Shown here in pieces: positions 9,150 to 16,946 of a stretch of DNA of 64,000 nt (positions are counted from its first letter, which is position 1; the number at the start of each line of letters is the position of its first letter). The position numbers and the translations under genes are program-made. This DNA is from Billgrantia zhangzhouensis (GTDB taxonomy: Bacteria > Pseudomonadota > Gammaproteobacteria > Pseudomonadales > Halomonadaceae). Under the pieces are notes generated by a model. The model was not told the origin of the DNA. It worked only from the letters and a program-made list of their open reading frames with translations, and did not search any database. The stretch spans positions 171,031 to 235,030 of the forward strand of contig NZ_JABFTT010000008.1 in NCBI RefSeq assembly GCF_021404465.1, in the 5' to 3' direction.

Positions 9150-9812
9150 ATGAATCAAGCTACCCGTCCTGGGAGCGCTACTACGGCAAGTCGGATCTAC
9201 GAAGCGCTGCGCCAGGACCTGCTCAACGGGCGGTTCGATGCCGGTGAGCGTTTGTCGATCACACGGCTTCGCGAAACCTATCAGGTGGGGCTGAGTCCGC
9301 TGCGTGAGGCGCTCAACCGCCTGGCGGCCTATGGGCTATTGCGTCAGGAGAATCAGCGTGGCTTTCGCGTTCTTGAGCTGACACGAGTGGAGCTCGCCGA
9401 CATTACCGAGATGCGCCGTCAGCTCGAGGGTTTGGCTCTGGAGCTGGCGATTCGGTATGGCGACGACGAGTGGGAGTCCCAGCTGCTGGCAGCCAATCAC
9501 CGCCTGGGGCGGGCGGGTGAGAGCACGCCGGTGGGCGAATGGGAGCAGTTGCATGCACGCTTTCACAATGCCTTGGTGGCCCCTTGCGGTTCGACTTGGC
9601 TGCTGCGCTTCATCTCCCAACTGCACGACCAGTTCGACCGCTACCGGCGCGTGGCGCCGCGTGCCCAGGAGTTGCGCCAGCGTCTCGACACCCAGCACCA
9701 GGAGCTCGTCGATCTGGCCCTGGCTCGCGATGCCCGCCGTGCCCGGGAGCTGATCGAGGAGCACATCACGCTCTCCAGTGAGGTGGCCAAGCACAGCTGT
9801 CACCCAGCCTGA
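9150..9812 (+). CDS. GntR-family transcriptional regulator (FCD type), paralogue of the 24-kb regulator
   Basis: A 220-residue DNA-binding regulator: N-terminal winged helix (SRIYEALRQDLLNGRFDAGE, then LSPLREALNRLAAYGLL and QRGFRV), and a C-terminal helical FCD ligand-binding domain with the metal-type residues ITEMRRQLEG, HARFHNALV and HITL. It is closely similar over its whole length to the regulator at 24095-24781 (shared LSPLREALNRLAAYGLL, RLGCASSW-like core WLLRFI.QLHDQFDRYRR), so the two are paralogues. The ATG at 9150 is preferred over 9084 because the paralogue aligns from there. Ligand unknown. Confidence 0.9.
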   Translation: MNQATRPGSATTASRIYEALRQDLLNGRFDAGERLSITRLRETYQVGLSPLREALNRLAAYGLLRQENQRGFRVLELTRVELADITEMRRQLEGLALELAIRYGDDEWESQLLAANHRLGRAGESTPVGEWEQLHARFHNALVAPCGSTWLLRFISQLHDQFDRYRRVAPRAQELRQRLDTQHQELVDLALARDARRARELIEEHITLSSEVAKHSCHPA

Positions 9813-9878
9813 CGATCCGACGAAAGGCTTCTGAGAGATTCTTTACAGAACGTGCTGAGTTAGGCTAGTTTTGGAATA

Positions 9879-9888
9879 TGGTATACCA
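9879..9888. promoter_or_regulatory. GGTATACC operator candidate (creatininase-family promoter)
   Basis: TGGTATACCA, a perfect 10-bp palindrome at 9879-9888 flanked by AA/AAAG, about 95 bases before the creatininase-family gene. It is nearly identical, including the AAAAGC flank, to the site at 17806-17815 before the oxidase gene. Confidence 0.65.
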
Positions 9889-9981
9889 AAAGCTTGGGCT
9901 GTGCTTGAACCCAGCAACACGCTGCCTGCCGGCTAGCCCTGTCGTGCGGGTGGCGAAGAGAGCAGGAAAGAGGAGCGTGGG

Positions 9982-10815
9982 ATGATGAGCGGGAAAGAAA
10001 ACGGGATAGAGAGCGGGATGGAAAGCTACCTTCTGACCGAGATGACCTGGCCTGAGGTCGCGGTGGCCCTCAAGAGCGTCAAGATGGCCATCGTCCCGGT
10101 CGGCGCCCACGAACAGCACGGGCCGCACATGAGCGAGAGTTGCGATGCGGTGCTGGCCACGGAAATGGCCAAGCGGCTGGCGGCCAGGTTGTATCCGCTC
10201 GTTCTGGTGACGCCGACGGTGAACATGGGCGTGTCGCCGCATCACCTCAACTTTCCTGGCACCATCAGCCTGCGTCCGGAGACCTTGCTGGCCGTGCTGC
10301 GCGACATGGTCGTCTCGCTGAAACGCCACGGGGTCGACAAGGTGCTGTTCCTCAACAGCCATGGCGGCAACCAGGGCACCCTTGGCCTGGCCTGTGCCAG
10401 CTTCGCCCAGGAACTGGGGGTCGACTGCTATTACGCCAAGACCACGGCCTCGGCCAAGCAGGCCATGCAGGCACATATCTCCTCGTCCCTGTACGGCCAT
10501 AGCTGCGAGCGCGAGGTATCCGAGGCCTACTATCTGGCGCCCCACCTGGTACGTCCTGAGCGGCTGGAGAAGGGTGATATCGTTCACGGCGGGCGCTGGG
10601 AGGGAATGCGCCCGGGCAAGCCGCTGCAGGGCTTCTACCGCTACGAGGAGATGACGCGTAACGGCTGTATCGGCGATGCCACCCGGGCGAGCCTCGAGAT
10701 CGGCAAGGCGATCGTCGAAGAGGCGCTGGAAGAGTTGTCGCAGGCGGTGCGTACGGTATTGGCCGAGCCCGCACAGGCCCGCGCTACGCGCGGCGAAGGT
10801 GAACTCGCCGTTTGA
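9982..10815 (+). CDS. Creatininase-family amidohydrolase
   Basis: Metal-dependent hydrolase family that opens cyclic or N-formyl amides (creatininase, ArfB-type deformylase, MftE). The family signature is clear: VPVGAHEQHGPHM (metal-binding Glu/His), CDAVLATEMAKRL, HHLNFPGTISL and LFLNSHGGNQG, residues about 25-140. 277 residues, normal length. The ATG at 9982 has GAGGAG six bases upstream. A GGTATACC palindrome lies in its promoter, tying it to the oxidase cluster. True substrate unknown; a cyclic amide, lactam or formamide intermediate is the inference. Confidence 0.85.
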   Translation: MMSGKENGIESGMESYLLTEMTWPEVAVALKSVKMAIVPVGAHEQHGPHMSESCDAVLATEMAKRLAARLYPLVLVTPTVNMGVSPHHLNFPGTISLRPETLLAVLRDMVVSLKRHGVDKVLFLNSHGGNQGTLGLACASFAQELGVDCYYAKTTASAKQAMQAHISSSLYGHSCEREVSEAYYLAPHLVRPERLEKGDIVHGGRWEGMRPGKPLQGFYRYEEMTRNGCIGDATRASLEIGKAIVEEALEELSQAVRTVLAEPAQARATRGEGELAV

Positions 10816-10896
10816 GGCCTGCCGCAACGAGATGTCACGCAACCGGCGTCACGATGACGACGAACACGAACACGAATCCAACAAGAGGACAGCGAG

Positions 10897-11202
10897 ATGT
10901 ACATCATTCTGACCAGCAAGCTAGGCGAATACGATGCCAGGCCGGGGCGGGGCATCACCCCGGTCGAATGCTACGAATACTTTTTCTACGGCCGCAAGAA
11001 GGCCGGTTTCACCATTGCCAAAGTTACCGCTGACCAAGGCAGGGTCAGCATCGTCGAGACTGGCGAGGGCGGCAAGAGCAACAGCGTACCGCTGAAGTTC
11101 TTTGAGCGTTTCGACACGCTGGAGGCGGCCCGCGCCGAGCTGGAGCAGTTGGTTACCTTCGGCTCCATCGACGCCCACCTGGAAAAGGCACCGCTACACT
11201 GA
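10897..11202 (+). CDS. Small conserved-looking protein of unknown function
   Basis: A 101-residue soluble protein starting MYIILTSKLGEYDARPGRG, with alternating beta-like and helical stretches and no signal peptide, cysteines only at about residue 30. I do not recognise a family. It lies 80 bases after the creatininase-family gene on the same strand and probably belongs to its transcript (AGAGGA ribosome site before the ATG). Codon use matches neighbours, so it is likely real. Its size and fold pattern would fit an accessory subunit or small ligand-binding protein for the oxidase pathway, but this is only context. Confidence 0.6.
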   Translation: MYIILTSKLGEYDARPGRGITPVECYEYFFYGRKKAGFTIAKVTADQGRVSIVETGEGGKSNSVPLKFFERFDTLEAARAELEQLVTFGSIDAHLEKAPLH

Positions 11203-11362
11203 GCGACGGCGCGCTCCCTCCGACTCTTCCAGCCCTTGTGCGTTGGTACGGGGCAAATGGCCTGGCCCTTCGTGTACCAGATACCGCTGGGGTACTTCGC
11301 TATGCTAAAATGCGGGTTTCCTTCCTATAGCCCATAGCCGCGAGACAGCCGAAGGTAGCCCG

Positions 11363-12022
11363 ATGGCCGAGACCTGGACCCAGGAAGACCTTTCTCCGAT
11401 CCGTGACAAGGTATACGCCTACCTCAAGGATGCCATCCTGCGCGGCGAGTACAAGGCAGGCGATCGTCTGGTCGAGCGGGTGCTGGCCGAGAAGCTCAAC
11501 ATCAGCCGCACCCCGATCCGCGAGGCGCTGTTCCGTCTCGAGACCCAGCGCTTCGTGCGCACGGTGCCGCGCAAGGGAGTGGTGGTCAACGAGATCACCC
11601 AGGCAGAGATCCTCGAGGTGTTCATGATCCTGGCCTCGCTGGAGTCGCTCGCCGCGCGCTTGGCGGCACAGAAGATCAACGATGAAATCGCTGCCGAAAT
11701 CGACCGGCTCATGATCGAGATGGACGAGGCCCTACAGGATGGCGACGGCGATGAGGTGGAGCTCAACGTCAAGTACAACGACCTGATTGGGCGAGCCTCC
11801 GGCAACCCTAAACTCCACGAAATGCTCGTCGATCTAAAAGATTACGTGCGCGCCTTTTCCAATCTCAGTAGCGCCCTGCCGGGACGTACCAAGGAAGCTC
11901 TGCGTGAGCACCAGGACATTCTCGGCGCCATCCGCAATGGCGAGGAGGACCTGGCTGAGAGCTTTACCCGCGTCCATCTCGAGAAGTCTCGCAAGGCCTA
12001 TATCAGCCGCTCCCAGGTCTAG
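11363..12022 (+). CDS. GntR-family transcriptional regulator (FCD/VanR-like)
   Basis: A 219-residue regulator with winged helix (IRDKVYAYLKDAILRGEYKAGD, ISRTPIREALFRLE, GVVVNEIT) and FCD-type C-terminal domain. It is not closely related to the other two GntR proteins of this window. It sits at the centre of the cluster, convergent with the oxidase operon and downstream of the creatininase-family gene. The GGTATACC sites fit the GT-AC core of FCD-type operators, so I consider this the likeliest regulator binding them; that is inference. A 160-base gap before it can hold its own promoter. Confidence 0.9.
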   Translation: MAETWTQEDLSPIRDKVYAYLKDAILRGEYKAGDRLVERVLAEKLNISRTPIREALFRLETQRFVRTVPRKGVVVNEITQAEILEVFMILASLESLAARLAAQKINDEIAAEIDRLMIEMDEALQDGDGDEVELNVKYNDLIGRASGNPKLHEMLVDLKDYVRAFSNLSSALPGRTKEALREHQDILGAIRNGEEDLAESFTRVHLEKSRKAYISRSQV

Positions 12023-12045
12023 CCGAATTTTCCTGGTAGAACACA

Positions 12046-12088
12046 CGAGAACCCGGGCGCTGGGTAAGGTGCCCGGGTTCTCGTTCTT
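12046..12088. terminator. Bidirectional terminator between gntR and the oxidase operon
   Basis: CGAGAACCCGGGC (12046-12058) pairs perfectly with GCCCGGGTTCTCG (12071-12083), with T/A-rich flanks on both sides. It separates two convergent transcripts. Confidence 0.85.
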
Positions 12089-12129
12089 AAGTTTGCTACA
12101 TGGCAAGGAGATGGCTGGGCTCTTCCCGT

Positions 12130-12420
12130 TCAGGCTCCTTCGACAAGACGGATATCCCTGACCGCGCCATCACCCAGAGCTTCCAGTGCTGCCCTATAAG
12201 CTTCCCCATCGTGTGTTGCACGCGCACTGTCGAGATCCGGAAACTCGATGATGATGGTGCGATCCTTCAGGCCATATTCATAGGCAAAAGCGGCCACATC
12301 ACGCGCCAGGAAGACGCCGCCGCCAGCGGTGATGGCGGGGATTGCAAGCTTTATGTAGCTGGCATACTTCTCGGTATCTTTTATTTCACGATAGCAAGAG
12401 ACCCAGTAGGCTTTTCCCAT
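12130..12420 (-). CDS. DUF1330-family protein
   Basis: A dimeric ferredoxin-like-fold small protein (96 residues): KAYWVSCYREIKDTEKYASY, GGGVFLARDV, RTIIIEFPDLDSARA and YRAALEAL are the typical DUF1330 pattern (EthD/ABM-like fold). The ATG at 12420 has AAGGAG nine bases upstream and is preferred to the ATG at 12441, which lies inside that site. It is last in the minus-strand oxidase operon. DUF1330 proteins often accompany oxygenase pathways; the specific role is not known. Confidence 0.8.
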   Translation of the reverse strand: MGKAYWVSCYREIKDTEKYASYIKLAIPAITAGGGVFLARDVAAFAYEYGLKDRTIIIEFPDLDSARATHDGEAYRAALEALGDGAVRDIRLVEGA

Positions 12421-12502
12421 CTTGTCGAACTCCTTGAGCATGAGAGGGTGATCGATTTTCTCTGCTTGGCCTTCGGTTTGGGGCCTGGCCCCGCCCGAGA
12501 GG

Positions 12503-13321
12503 CTAGCCTATGACGAGCGTGGCGGTGAGGTTCCTCAGCGCCCGGGCAACACTCATGGCGACGATGTAGCCGGTCTTGGGATTGTTCGGTGACGGTGTGT
12601 TCTGCACTTCGATGCGGACCTCGCCGAACAGGCCCTTGGCGGAAACCTCGTGCACGTTCTTGTCGATGGTGGGGTCGACCAGTACGCGTACCCCGGTGGC
12701 CTCGAAGCCCACACCGGCCAGGCTCAGCGCTGCCGAGACGTTGACGCTCTCGGGAAACACGCGGGACGATTCGCGGGCATTGCCTTCGAAGATCACCGTC
12801 GGTTGCGCCACCGTGTCGAGATCGACCACTTCTTCGGCAAAGGTACCGCGCCAGGCTTTCACCGGCTTGCGAGTGGTCAGCGTGACCCGCTCCAGCGAGC
12901 CCTGGGCGGCGGCAGCGATGCGGTCGAGTCCGGCGATTGCGGCCGAGGGCACCAGTACTCGCCTACCATGCCGGCTGGCGCTCCCCAGCACCCGGTCATG
13001 CAGCGCCTGGTCGCAGAAGGCGCCGACGGAGACCACCATGAAATCGCTGCCGTTGGTGAGCGACTTCTCGGCGTAGCGGATCACGGCGTCATGCCCTGCG
13101 GTTTCGACCACCACATCGGGATGGCTGGCGAAGAAGGCATCTTCGCTGTCGGTGATCTGGAAGCCTTCCAGGGAAATGCCGGTGTACTTGCCGGCGTCGC
13201 GCACCAGCACGGACACCAGGCGGGTATCGCCCGCCTGGTTGGCGAGGATGGCCTCGGCGACGTCCCTGCCCGCCGTGCCGTAGCCGATGAGCCCCACTCG
13301 GATACTGGTGTTGTTCGTCAT
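12503..13321 (-). CDS. L-aspartate dehydrogenase-like oxidoreductase (NadX/DUF108 type)
   Basis: A 272-residue NAD(P)-dependent enzyme: Rossmann motif VGLIGYGTAGRDVAEAIL near the N-terminus, then VVETAGHDAVIRYAEKSL, SVGAFCDQALHDRVL and VLVPSAAIAGLDRI, and the C-terminal GYIVAMSVARALRNL, all typical of aspartate dehydrogenases. Such enzymes interconvert aspartate and oxaloacetate/iminoaspartate with ammonia. In this catabolic operon it could release ammonia from an amino-acid product rather than make NAD. The start at 13321 is chosen because an upstream ATG (13333) overlaps the stop of the preceding ferredoxin gene. Substrate is unproven. Confidence 0.82.
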   Translation of the reverse strand: MTNNTSIRVGLIGYGTAGRDVAEAILANQAGDTRLVSVLVRDAGKYTGISLEGFQITDSEDAFFASHPDVVVETAGHDAVIRYAEKSLTNGSDFMVVSVGAFCDQALHDRVLGSASRHGRRVLVPSAAIAGLDRIAAAAQGSLERVTLTTRKPVKAWRGTFAEEVVDLDTVAQPTVIFEGNARESSRVFPESVNVSAALSLAGVGFEATGVRVLVDPTIDKNVHEVSAKGLFGEVRIEVQNTPSPNNPKTGYIVAMSVARALRNLTATLVIG

Positions 13322-13329
13322 CGCTTGCC

Positions 13330-13668
13330 TCATGCCTCTGCCTTGGGGCTGACCTGGCGCGCACCGGCAGTGGCGCCTTTGGGAGCCTCCTCCCAGGAGA
13401 CCTTGACGTCACCCTTGAGGAAGGTCTGGCAGGCCAGTCGGTAGCCCTGTTCGAGTTCCTCGGCGGAGAGCAGTTTCTCTTCCTTCTTCTTCACCGCGTC
13501 GGTGTTCTCACGGCCCTCCTCGATGAGGCACTTGCAGGTACCGCACAGGCCGCCACCGCACTTGAACGGAATGCCGCCCTTTTCGCGCAGCGATACGCGC
13601 AGCAGGTTGGCGTCCTCGGGGGCGCTGACGACCTTGCCGTCGTTGGTAAGGAAAGTGATATCCGGCAT
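13330..13668 (-). CDS. Plant-type [2Fe-2S] ferredoxin (Fd2)
   Basis: A 112-residue ferredoxin with CGGGLCGTCKC (C-x4-C-x2-C) at about residues 36-46 and the distal Cys in YRLACQTF at about 80. The lysine/glutamate-rich stretch and C-terminal extension are unusual for minimal ferredoxins. It lies between the reductase and the aspartate-dehydrogenase-like gene in one operon, so it is probably the electron carrier from the reductase to the diiron oxidase. GAGGTAATCG precedes the ATG. Confidence 0.87.
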   Translation of the reverse strand: MPDITFLTNDGKVVSAPEDANLLRVSLREKGGIPFKCGGGLCGTCKCLIEEGRENTDAVKKKEEKLLSAEELEQGYRLACQTFLKGDVKVSWEEAPKGATAGARQVSPKAEA

Positions 13669-13698
13669 GTCGATTACCTCGCTAGATCGGGTGATGCC

Positions 13699-14715
13699 TC
13701 AGGCCACGCTGCCGTCGAGCTCATGGGTGAAGTTGAAGCTGTCGGCAAAGATCCGTTCGACGTCGAGGCCGCGCTGGGAAAAGCTCGTCTTGGCAGCGGC
13801 GATCATCGGCGGGGGACCGCACAGGTAGGCGTCGAAGGCCGAAAGGTCGTCGTGATCCTCGCATACGGCCTGATGAACGAAGCCACGGCGTCCGCCCCAC
13901 TGCGGGTCGGGCTCCGAGAGCACCGGCACATAGCGGAAGTTGGGCAGCGTGCGTGCCCAACGGCGCAGTTGCTCGTCGAGGTAGAGATCCTCGGCGCGAC
14001 GCACGCCCCAGTAGAGGGCGATGCCGGGGCGTAGCGGATCGTCCTTGAGCGACTCGATGATGCTCTTGATCGGCGCCAGGCCGGTGCCGCCGGCCACCAT
14101 CAGCAGCTCGCGAGGGCTCGTGGCGTCGTGGCGGAAGGCGCCCAGCGGCAGCTCCACGTCCAAGGTGTCGCCGGGCTGGTAGTGGGTTTCGAGGCGGCCG
14201 GTGAAATAGCCGCCCGGAACGCGGCGTATATGCAGATCGAACAGCTCGCCGTTGGGTGGCGAGGCCATCGAGAAGCTGCGCGGACTGCCGTCGTCGAGCA
14301 TCACGTTGAGGTACTGGCCCGGATGGAACTGCACGTCGCTCGCTGTGGGAATACGCAGCACCAGGTGGGTCACATCATGGCTGAGCTTGTCCAGTCGCTC
14401 GATCGTGGCGACATGGAAGTCGGAGGGCACGTGCCCTTCCGGCAGTAGGCTGACGCTGATGGTCAGGTCGCTGCAGGCCCGGGCCTGACAGGCCAAGGCA
14501 TAACCTTCTCCGGCTTCCTCCTCGGTCAGTCCGAAGGGAAACTCCTCGTAGTCGACGCGTCCTTCCAGCAGCTTGACGCGGCAGGCGCCGCAACCGCCGA
14601 AGCGGCAGTCGTGCACCAGCGGAAAGCCCGCGCGCTCGGCGGCCTCGAGCAGCGGTTCTCCCGGCTGGGCGTCGAAGGAGTCGGAGGATTCGGAGAGAGT
14701 GATACGGTAGCTCAT
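13699..14715 (-). CDS. Ferredoxin-NAD(P)H reductase with N-terminal [2Fe-2S] domain
   Basis: Oxygenase-type reductase of 338 residues in the order [2Fe-2S] ferredoxin domain (CRFGGCGACRVKLLEG and distal Cys in ALACQARA), FAD-binding barrel (PRSFSMASPP, the RxFS flavin motif) and NAD(P)-binding domain (LMVAGGTGLAPIKSI; CGPPPMI). It would move electrons from NAD(P)H to a ferredoxin or oxygenase. The ATG at 14715 follows a strong GAGGAGG; an upstream in-frame ATG at 14802 is not supported. No Rieske oxygenase alpha subunit is nearby, so the HDO at 16.9 kb is the probable acceptor. Confidence 0.9.
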   Translation of the reverse strand: MSYRITLSESSDSFDAQPGEPLLEAAERAGFPLVHDCRFGGCGACRVKLLEGRVDYEEFPFGLTEEEAGEGYALACQARACSDLTISVSLLPEGHVPSDFHVATIERLDKLSHDVTHLVLRIPTASDVQFHPGQYLNVMLDDGSPRSFSMASPPNGELFDLHIRRVPGGYFTGRLETHYQPGDTLDVELPLGAFRHDATSPRELLMVAGGTGLAPIKSIIESLKDDPLRPGIALYWGVRRAEDLYLDEQLRRWARTLPNFRYVPVLSEPDPQWGGRRGFVHQAVCEDHDDLSAFDAYLCGPPPMIAAAKTSFSQRGLDVERIFADSFNFTHELDGSVA

Positions 14716-14794
14716 GGCAGCCTCCTCGAGCGCACCCATGCCAGGCAGTCTTGTCGTTGTCTGCCGGGTGTCGGCGCTTGGCCGTTCGTCAGGG

Positions 14795-14822
14795 GTCGGC
14801 AAGAGGCGTGGCCGCTTGCCGA
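14795..14822. other. Intergenic hairpin between hbpS-like and reductase genes
   Basis: GTCGGCAAG (14795-14803) pairs with CTTGCCGAC (14814-14822). There is no T run, so it is more likely a processing or stability element within the operon than a terminator. A comparable hairpin lies at 16886-16912. Confidence 0.5.
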
Positions 14823-14845
14823 CGCTATCGTCGGAGCCGTAGGGC

Positions 14846-15325
14846 TCACTTCTTGATGTCGGCCTCGACCATCACCTCATGGCCCGACTCGCGTAGATGG
14901 TCCTGAAGGGCCTTCAGCGCGGCGAGGCCAGCCTGGGTGTCCTGCTCGCCGTTGCCGCCGCTCAGGCCCACGCCGCCGATCACCTCGCCATCGACCACGA
15001 TGGGGAAGCCGCCGACGAACACGGCGAACTTGCCCTCGAAGCTCCACTGGATGCCGAAGGCCTCGTTGCCCGGCAGGGCAGGGCCGTTGGGAGCGGTGTT
15101 GAACAGGTGGGTCGAGCGCTTGTGGCCGGCGGCGGTGAAGGCCTTGTTCCAGGCGATCTGCGGGCCGGTGACGCGAGCGCCGTTCATGCGCTCCATGGCC
15201 AGCGGGTAGCCGCCGTCGTCCACCACGCAGATGGTTTCCAGTACGCCGATCTCCTCGGAGCGCTGCTTGGCGGCTTCCACCATCAGCTTGGCTTCTTCCA
15301 GTTCCAGTCGAAATACCTGTTTCAT
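14846..15325 (-). CDS. GlcG/HbpS-family protein
   Basis: A 159-residue protein of the GlcG/HbpS (DUF336) family: LEEAKLMVEAAKQRSEEIGV, VVDDGGYPLAMERMNGAR, WNKAFTAAG, GGFPIVVDGEVIGGVGLSGG and DTQAGLAAL are the signature segments. Members are small oligomeric proteins found in many catabolic operons; some bind heme or corrinoids. It sits between the aldehyde dehydrogenase and the reductase. A cofactor-handling or protective role beside an iron oxidase is plausible but not shown. Confidence 0.87.
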   Translation of the reverse strand: MKQVFRLELEEAKLMVEAAKQRSEEIGVLETICVVDDGGYPLAMERMNGARVTGPQIAWNKAFTAAGHKRSTHLFNTAPNGPALPGNEAFGIQWSFEGKFAVFVGGFPIVVDGEVIGGVGLSGGNGEQDTQAGLAALKALQDHLRESGHEVMVEADIKK

Positions 15326-15365
15326 TGGGTCACCTTGTCGTCAGGTTGTCGTTGCAGGGGCGGCC

Positions 15366-16820
15366 TCAGCAGCCGAGGTAGACGGTCTTGGTCTGGGTGA
15401 AGAAGTCGAGTCCGGCACGTCCTGACTCGCGGAAGGTCGAGGTGCTCGACTGCTTCAGTCCGCCGAAGGGGGCGTTGACCAGGTTGCCGGTGGTGGTGCG
15501 GTTGATCTTCACCGTGCCGGCCTGGATATCGAGCGGGAAGCGCTGGATGTAATCGAAGTTCTTCGTCACCAGGGCGGCGGAGAGCCCATAGGGCGTATCG
15601 TTGGCCTCGGCGATGGCGTCTTCGTAGCCGTCGATCTCGATCACCGCCACGACCGGGCCGAAGATCTCCTCCTGGGCGATGCGCATCTCCTGGGTCACGT
15701 CGCTGAAGATCGCCGGGGTGACGTAGAAGCCCTTGGCGTAGTCGCCCTCGGTGAGGTGTTCGCCGCCGTGGACGTGGGTGGCTTCTTTTCTGCCCGTCTC
15801 GATGTAGCTAAGCACGGTGTCGAGCTGCTGGCGGGTGGCCAGCGGGCCGATCTGGGTGCCCTCGGCCATGCCGTTGCCGATCTTCAGCGTCTTGACCTTC
15901 TCTACCAGGCGAGTGAGATACGCCTCCTTGCACGAGCGCGCGATCAGCACACGACTGGTGCCGGTGCAGGCCTGCCCGGTGAGCGAGAAGCCGCCCTTCA
16001 CGGTCAGGTCGACCGCGGTGTCGATGTCGGCATCCTCCAGCACGATCAGCGGGTTCTTGCCGCCAAGTTCCATCTGGGTGCGGGTGGCCATGGCCGCGGC
16101 GCGGTGGATGCGCTCGCCGGCGGCGGTGGAGCCGGTGAAGGAGATCGCCTTGACCACCGGATTGGCGGTGATCTCCTCGCCGATGGCCGAGGCGGCGCCG
16201 GTGATGAAGTTGAAGACTCCGGCCGGCACGCCGGCATGATGCAGGGCTTCGGCCAGGCGATAGCCGATCAGCGGGGCATCGGAGGAGGGCTTGAACACCA
16301 CGCTGTTACCGGTGATCAGTGCCGGGGCGATCTTGCGCGCCGGAATCGAGATGGGGAAGTTCCATGGCGTGATGATGGTGGCCACGCCGAGCGGCTCGCG
16401 CTGGGTATAGACCGTCATCCTGGCGTCGTCCTGGGGGAAGGTCTCGCCGGTGATGGTCTGGCCTTCCACCGCGTAGAAGCGCAGGGTCTGGGCGGAACGG
16501 GCTATCTCGTCGCGGCTGTTGGCCAGCAGCTTGCCTTCCTCGCGGGTCAGCTCCTGGGCGAACGGCTCGAGGTTCTCCATCAGGTAGTCGGCGGCGCGAT
16601 TGAGGATCCTGGCACGCTGCGAGATCGGCGTGGCCCGCCACTCGGCGAAGGCACGGTCGGCCGCTGCGATGGCCCGGCGCGCGTCCTCCGTGGTGCTGGC
16701 CTGGAACAGGCCGAGCAGGTCGTCCTGGTCGGCGGGGTTGCGGTTCTCGAAGGTGTTCCCTGAGCCGCTAGCGACCCACTGGCCGTCGATGTAGTTGAGA
16801 AACTGGGTTGCGTTATCCAA
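15366..16820 (-). CDS. NAD(P)-dependent aldehyde dehydrogenase
   Basis: A 484-residue ALDH-superfamily enzyme: NAD-binding WNFPISIPARKIAPAL and FTGSTAAGERIH, general base in ELGGKNPLIV, catalytic Cys in LTGQACTGTSR at about residue 285, and EEIFGPVVAV. The GQACTGTSR variant around the catalytic cysteine resembles semialdehyde dehydrogenases such as 2,5-dioxovalerate (alpha-ketoglutarate semialdehyde) dehydrogenase. It probably oxidises an aldehyde or semialdehyde released by the upstream oxidase. Second gene of the oxidase operon, with two TTGTCGTC-type leader elements just upstream. Confidence 0.9.
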   Translation of the reverse strand: MDNATQFLNYIDGQWVASGSGNTFENRNPADQDDLLGLFQASTTEDARRAIAAADRAFAEWRATPISQRARILNRAADYLMENLEPFAQELTREEGKLLANSRDEIARSAQTLRFYAVEGQTITGETFPQDDARMTVYTQREPLGVATIITPWNFPISIPARKIAPALITGNSVVFKPSSDAPLIGYRLAEALHHAGVPAGVFNFITGAASAIGEEITANPVVKAISFTGSTAAGERIHRAAAMATRTQMELGGKNPLIVLEDADIDTAVDLTVKGGFSLTGQACTGTSRVLIARSCKEAYLTRLVEKVKTLKIGNGMAEGTQIGPLATRQQLDTVLSYIETGRKEATHVHGGEHLTEGDYAKGFYVTPAIFSDVTQEMRIAQEEIFGPVVAVIEIDGYEDAIAEANDTPYGLSAALVTKNFDYIQRFPLDIQAGTVKINRTTTGNLVNAPFGGLKQSSTSTFRESGRAGLDFFTQTKTVYLGC

Positions 16821-16885
16821 GACGCTTACCTCTTGTCGTCACTGGCTGTCGTCGCTGGCTTCGTCATGGTCCGTGTCGCGCTGAG

Positions 16886-16912
16886 CATCTGCCGGCACCG
16901 GGCCGGCAGATG
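16886..16912. other. Intergenic hairpin between oxidase and aldehyde dehydrogenase genes
   Basis: CATCTGCCGGC (16886-16896) pairs perfectly with GCCGGCAGATG (16902-16912). No T run follows on either strand, so it could be an mRNA processing/stability element setting relative expression of oxidase and dehydrogenase. Confidence 0.55.
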
Positions 16913-16946
16913 TGTAAGCGCGGGGGCGAGTGAGGCAGGGCCTCGC

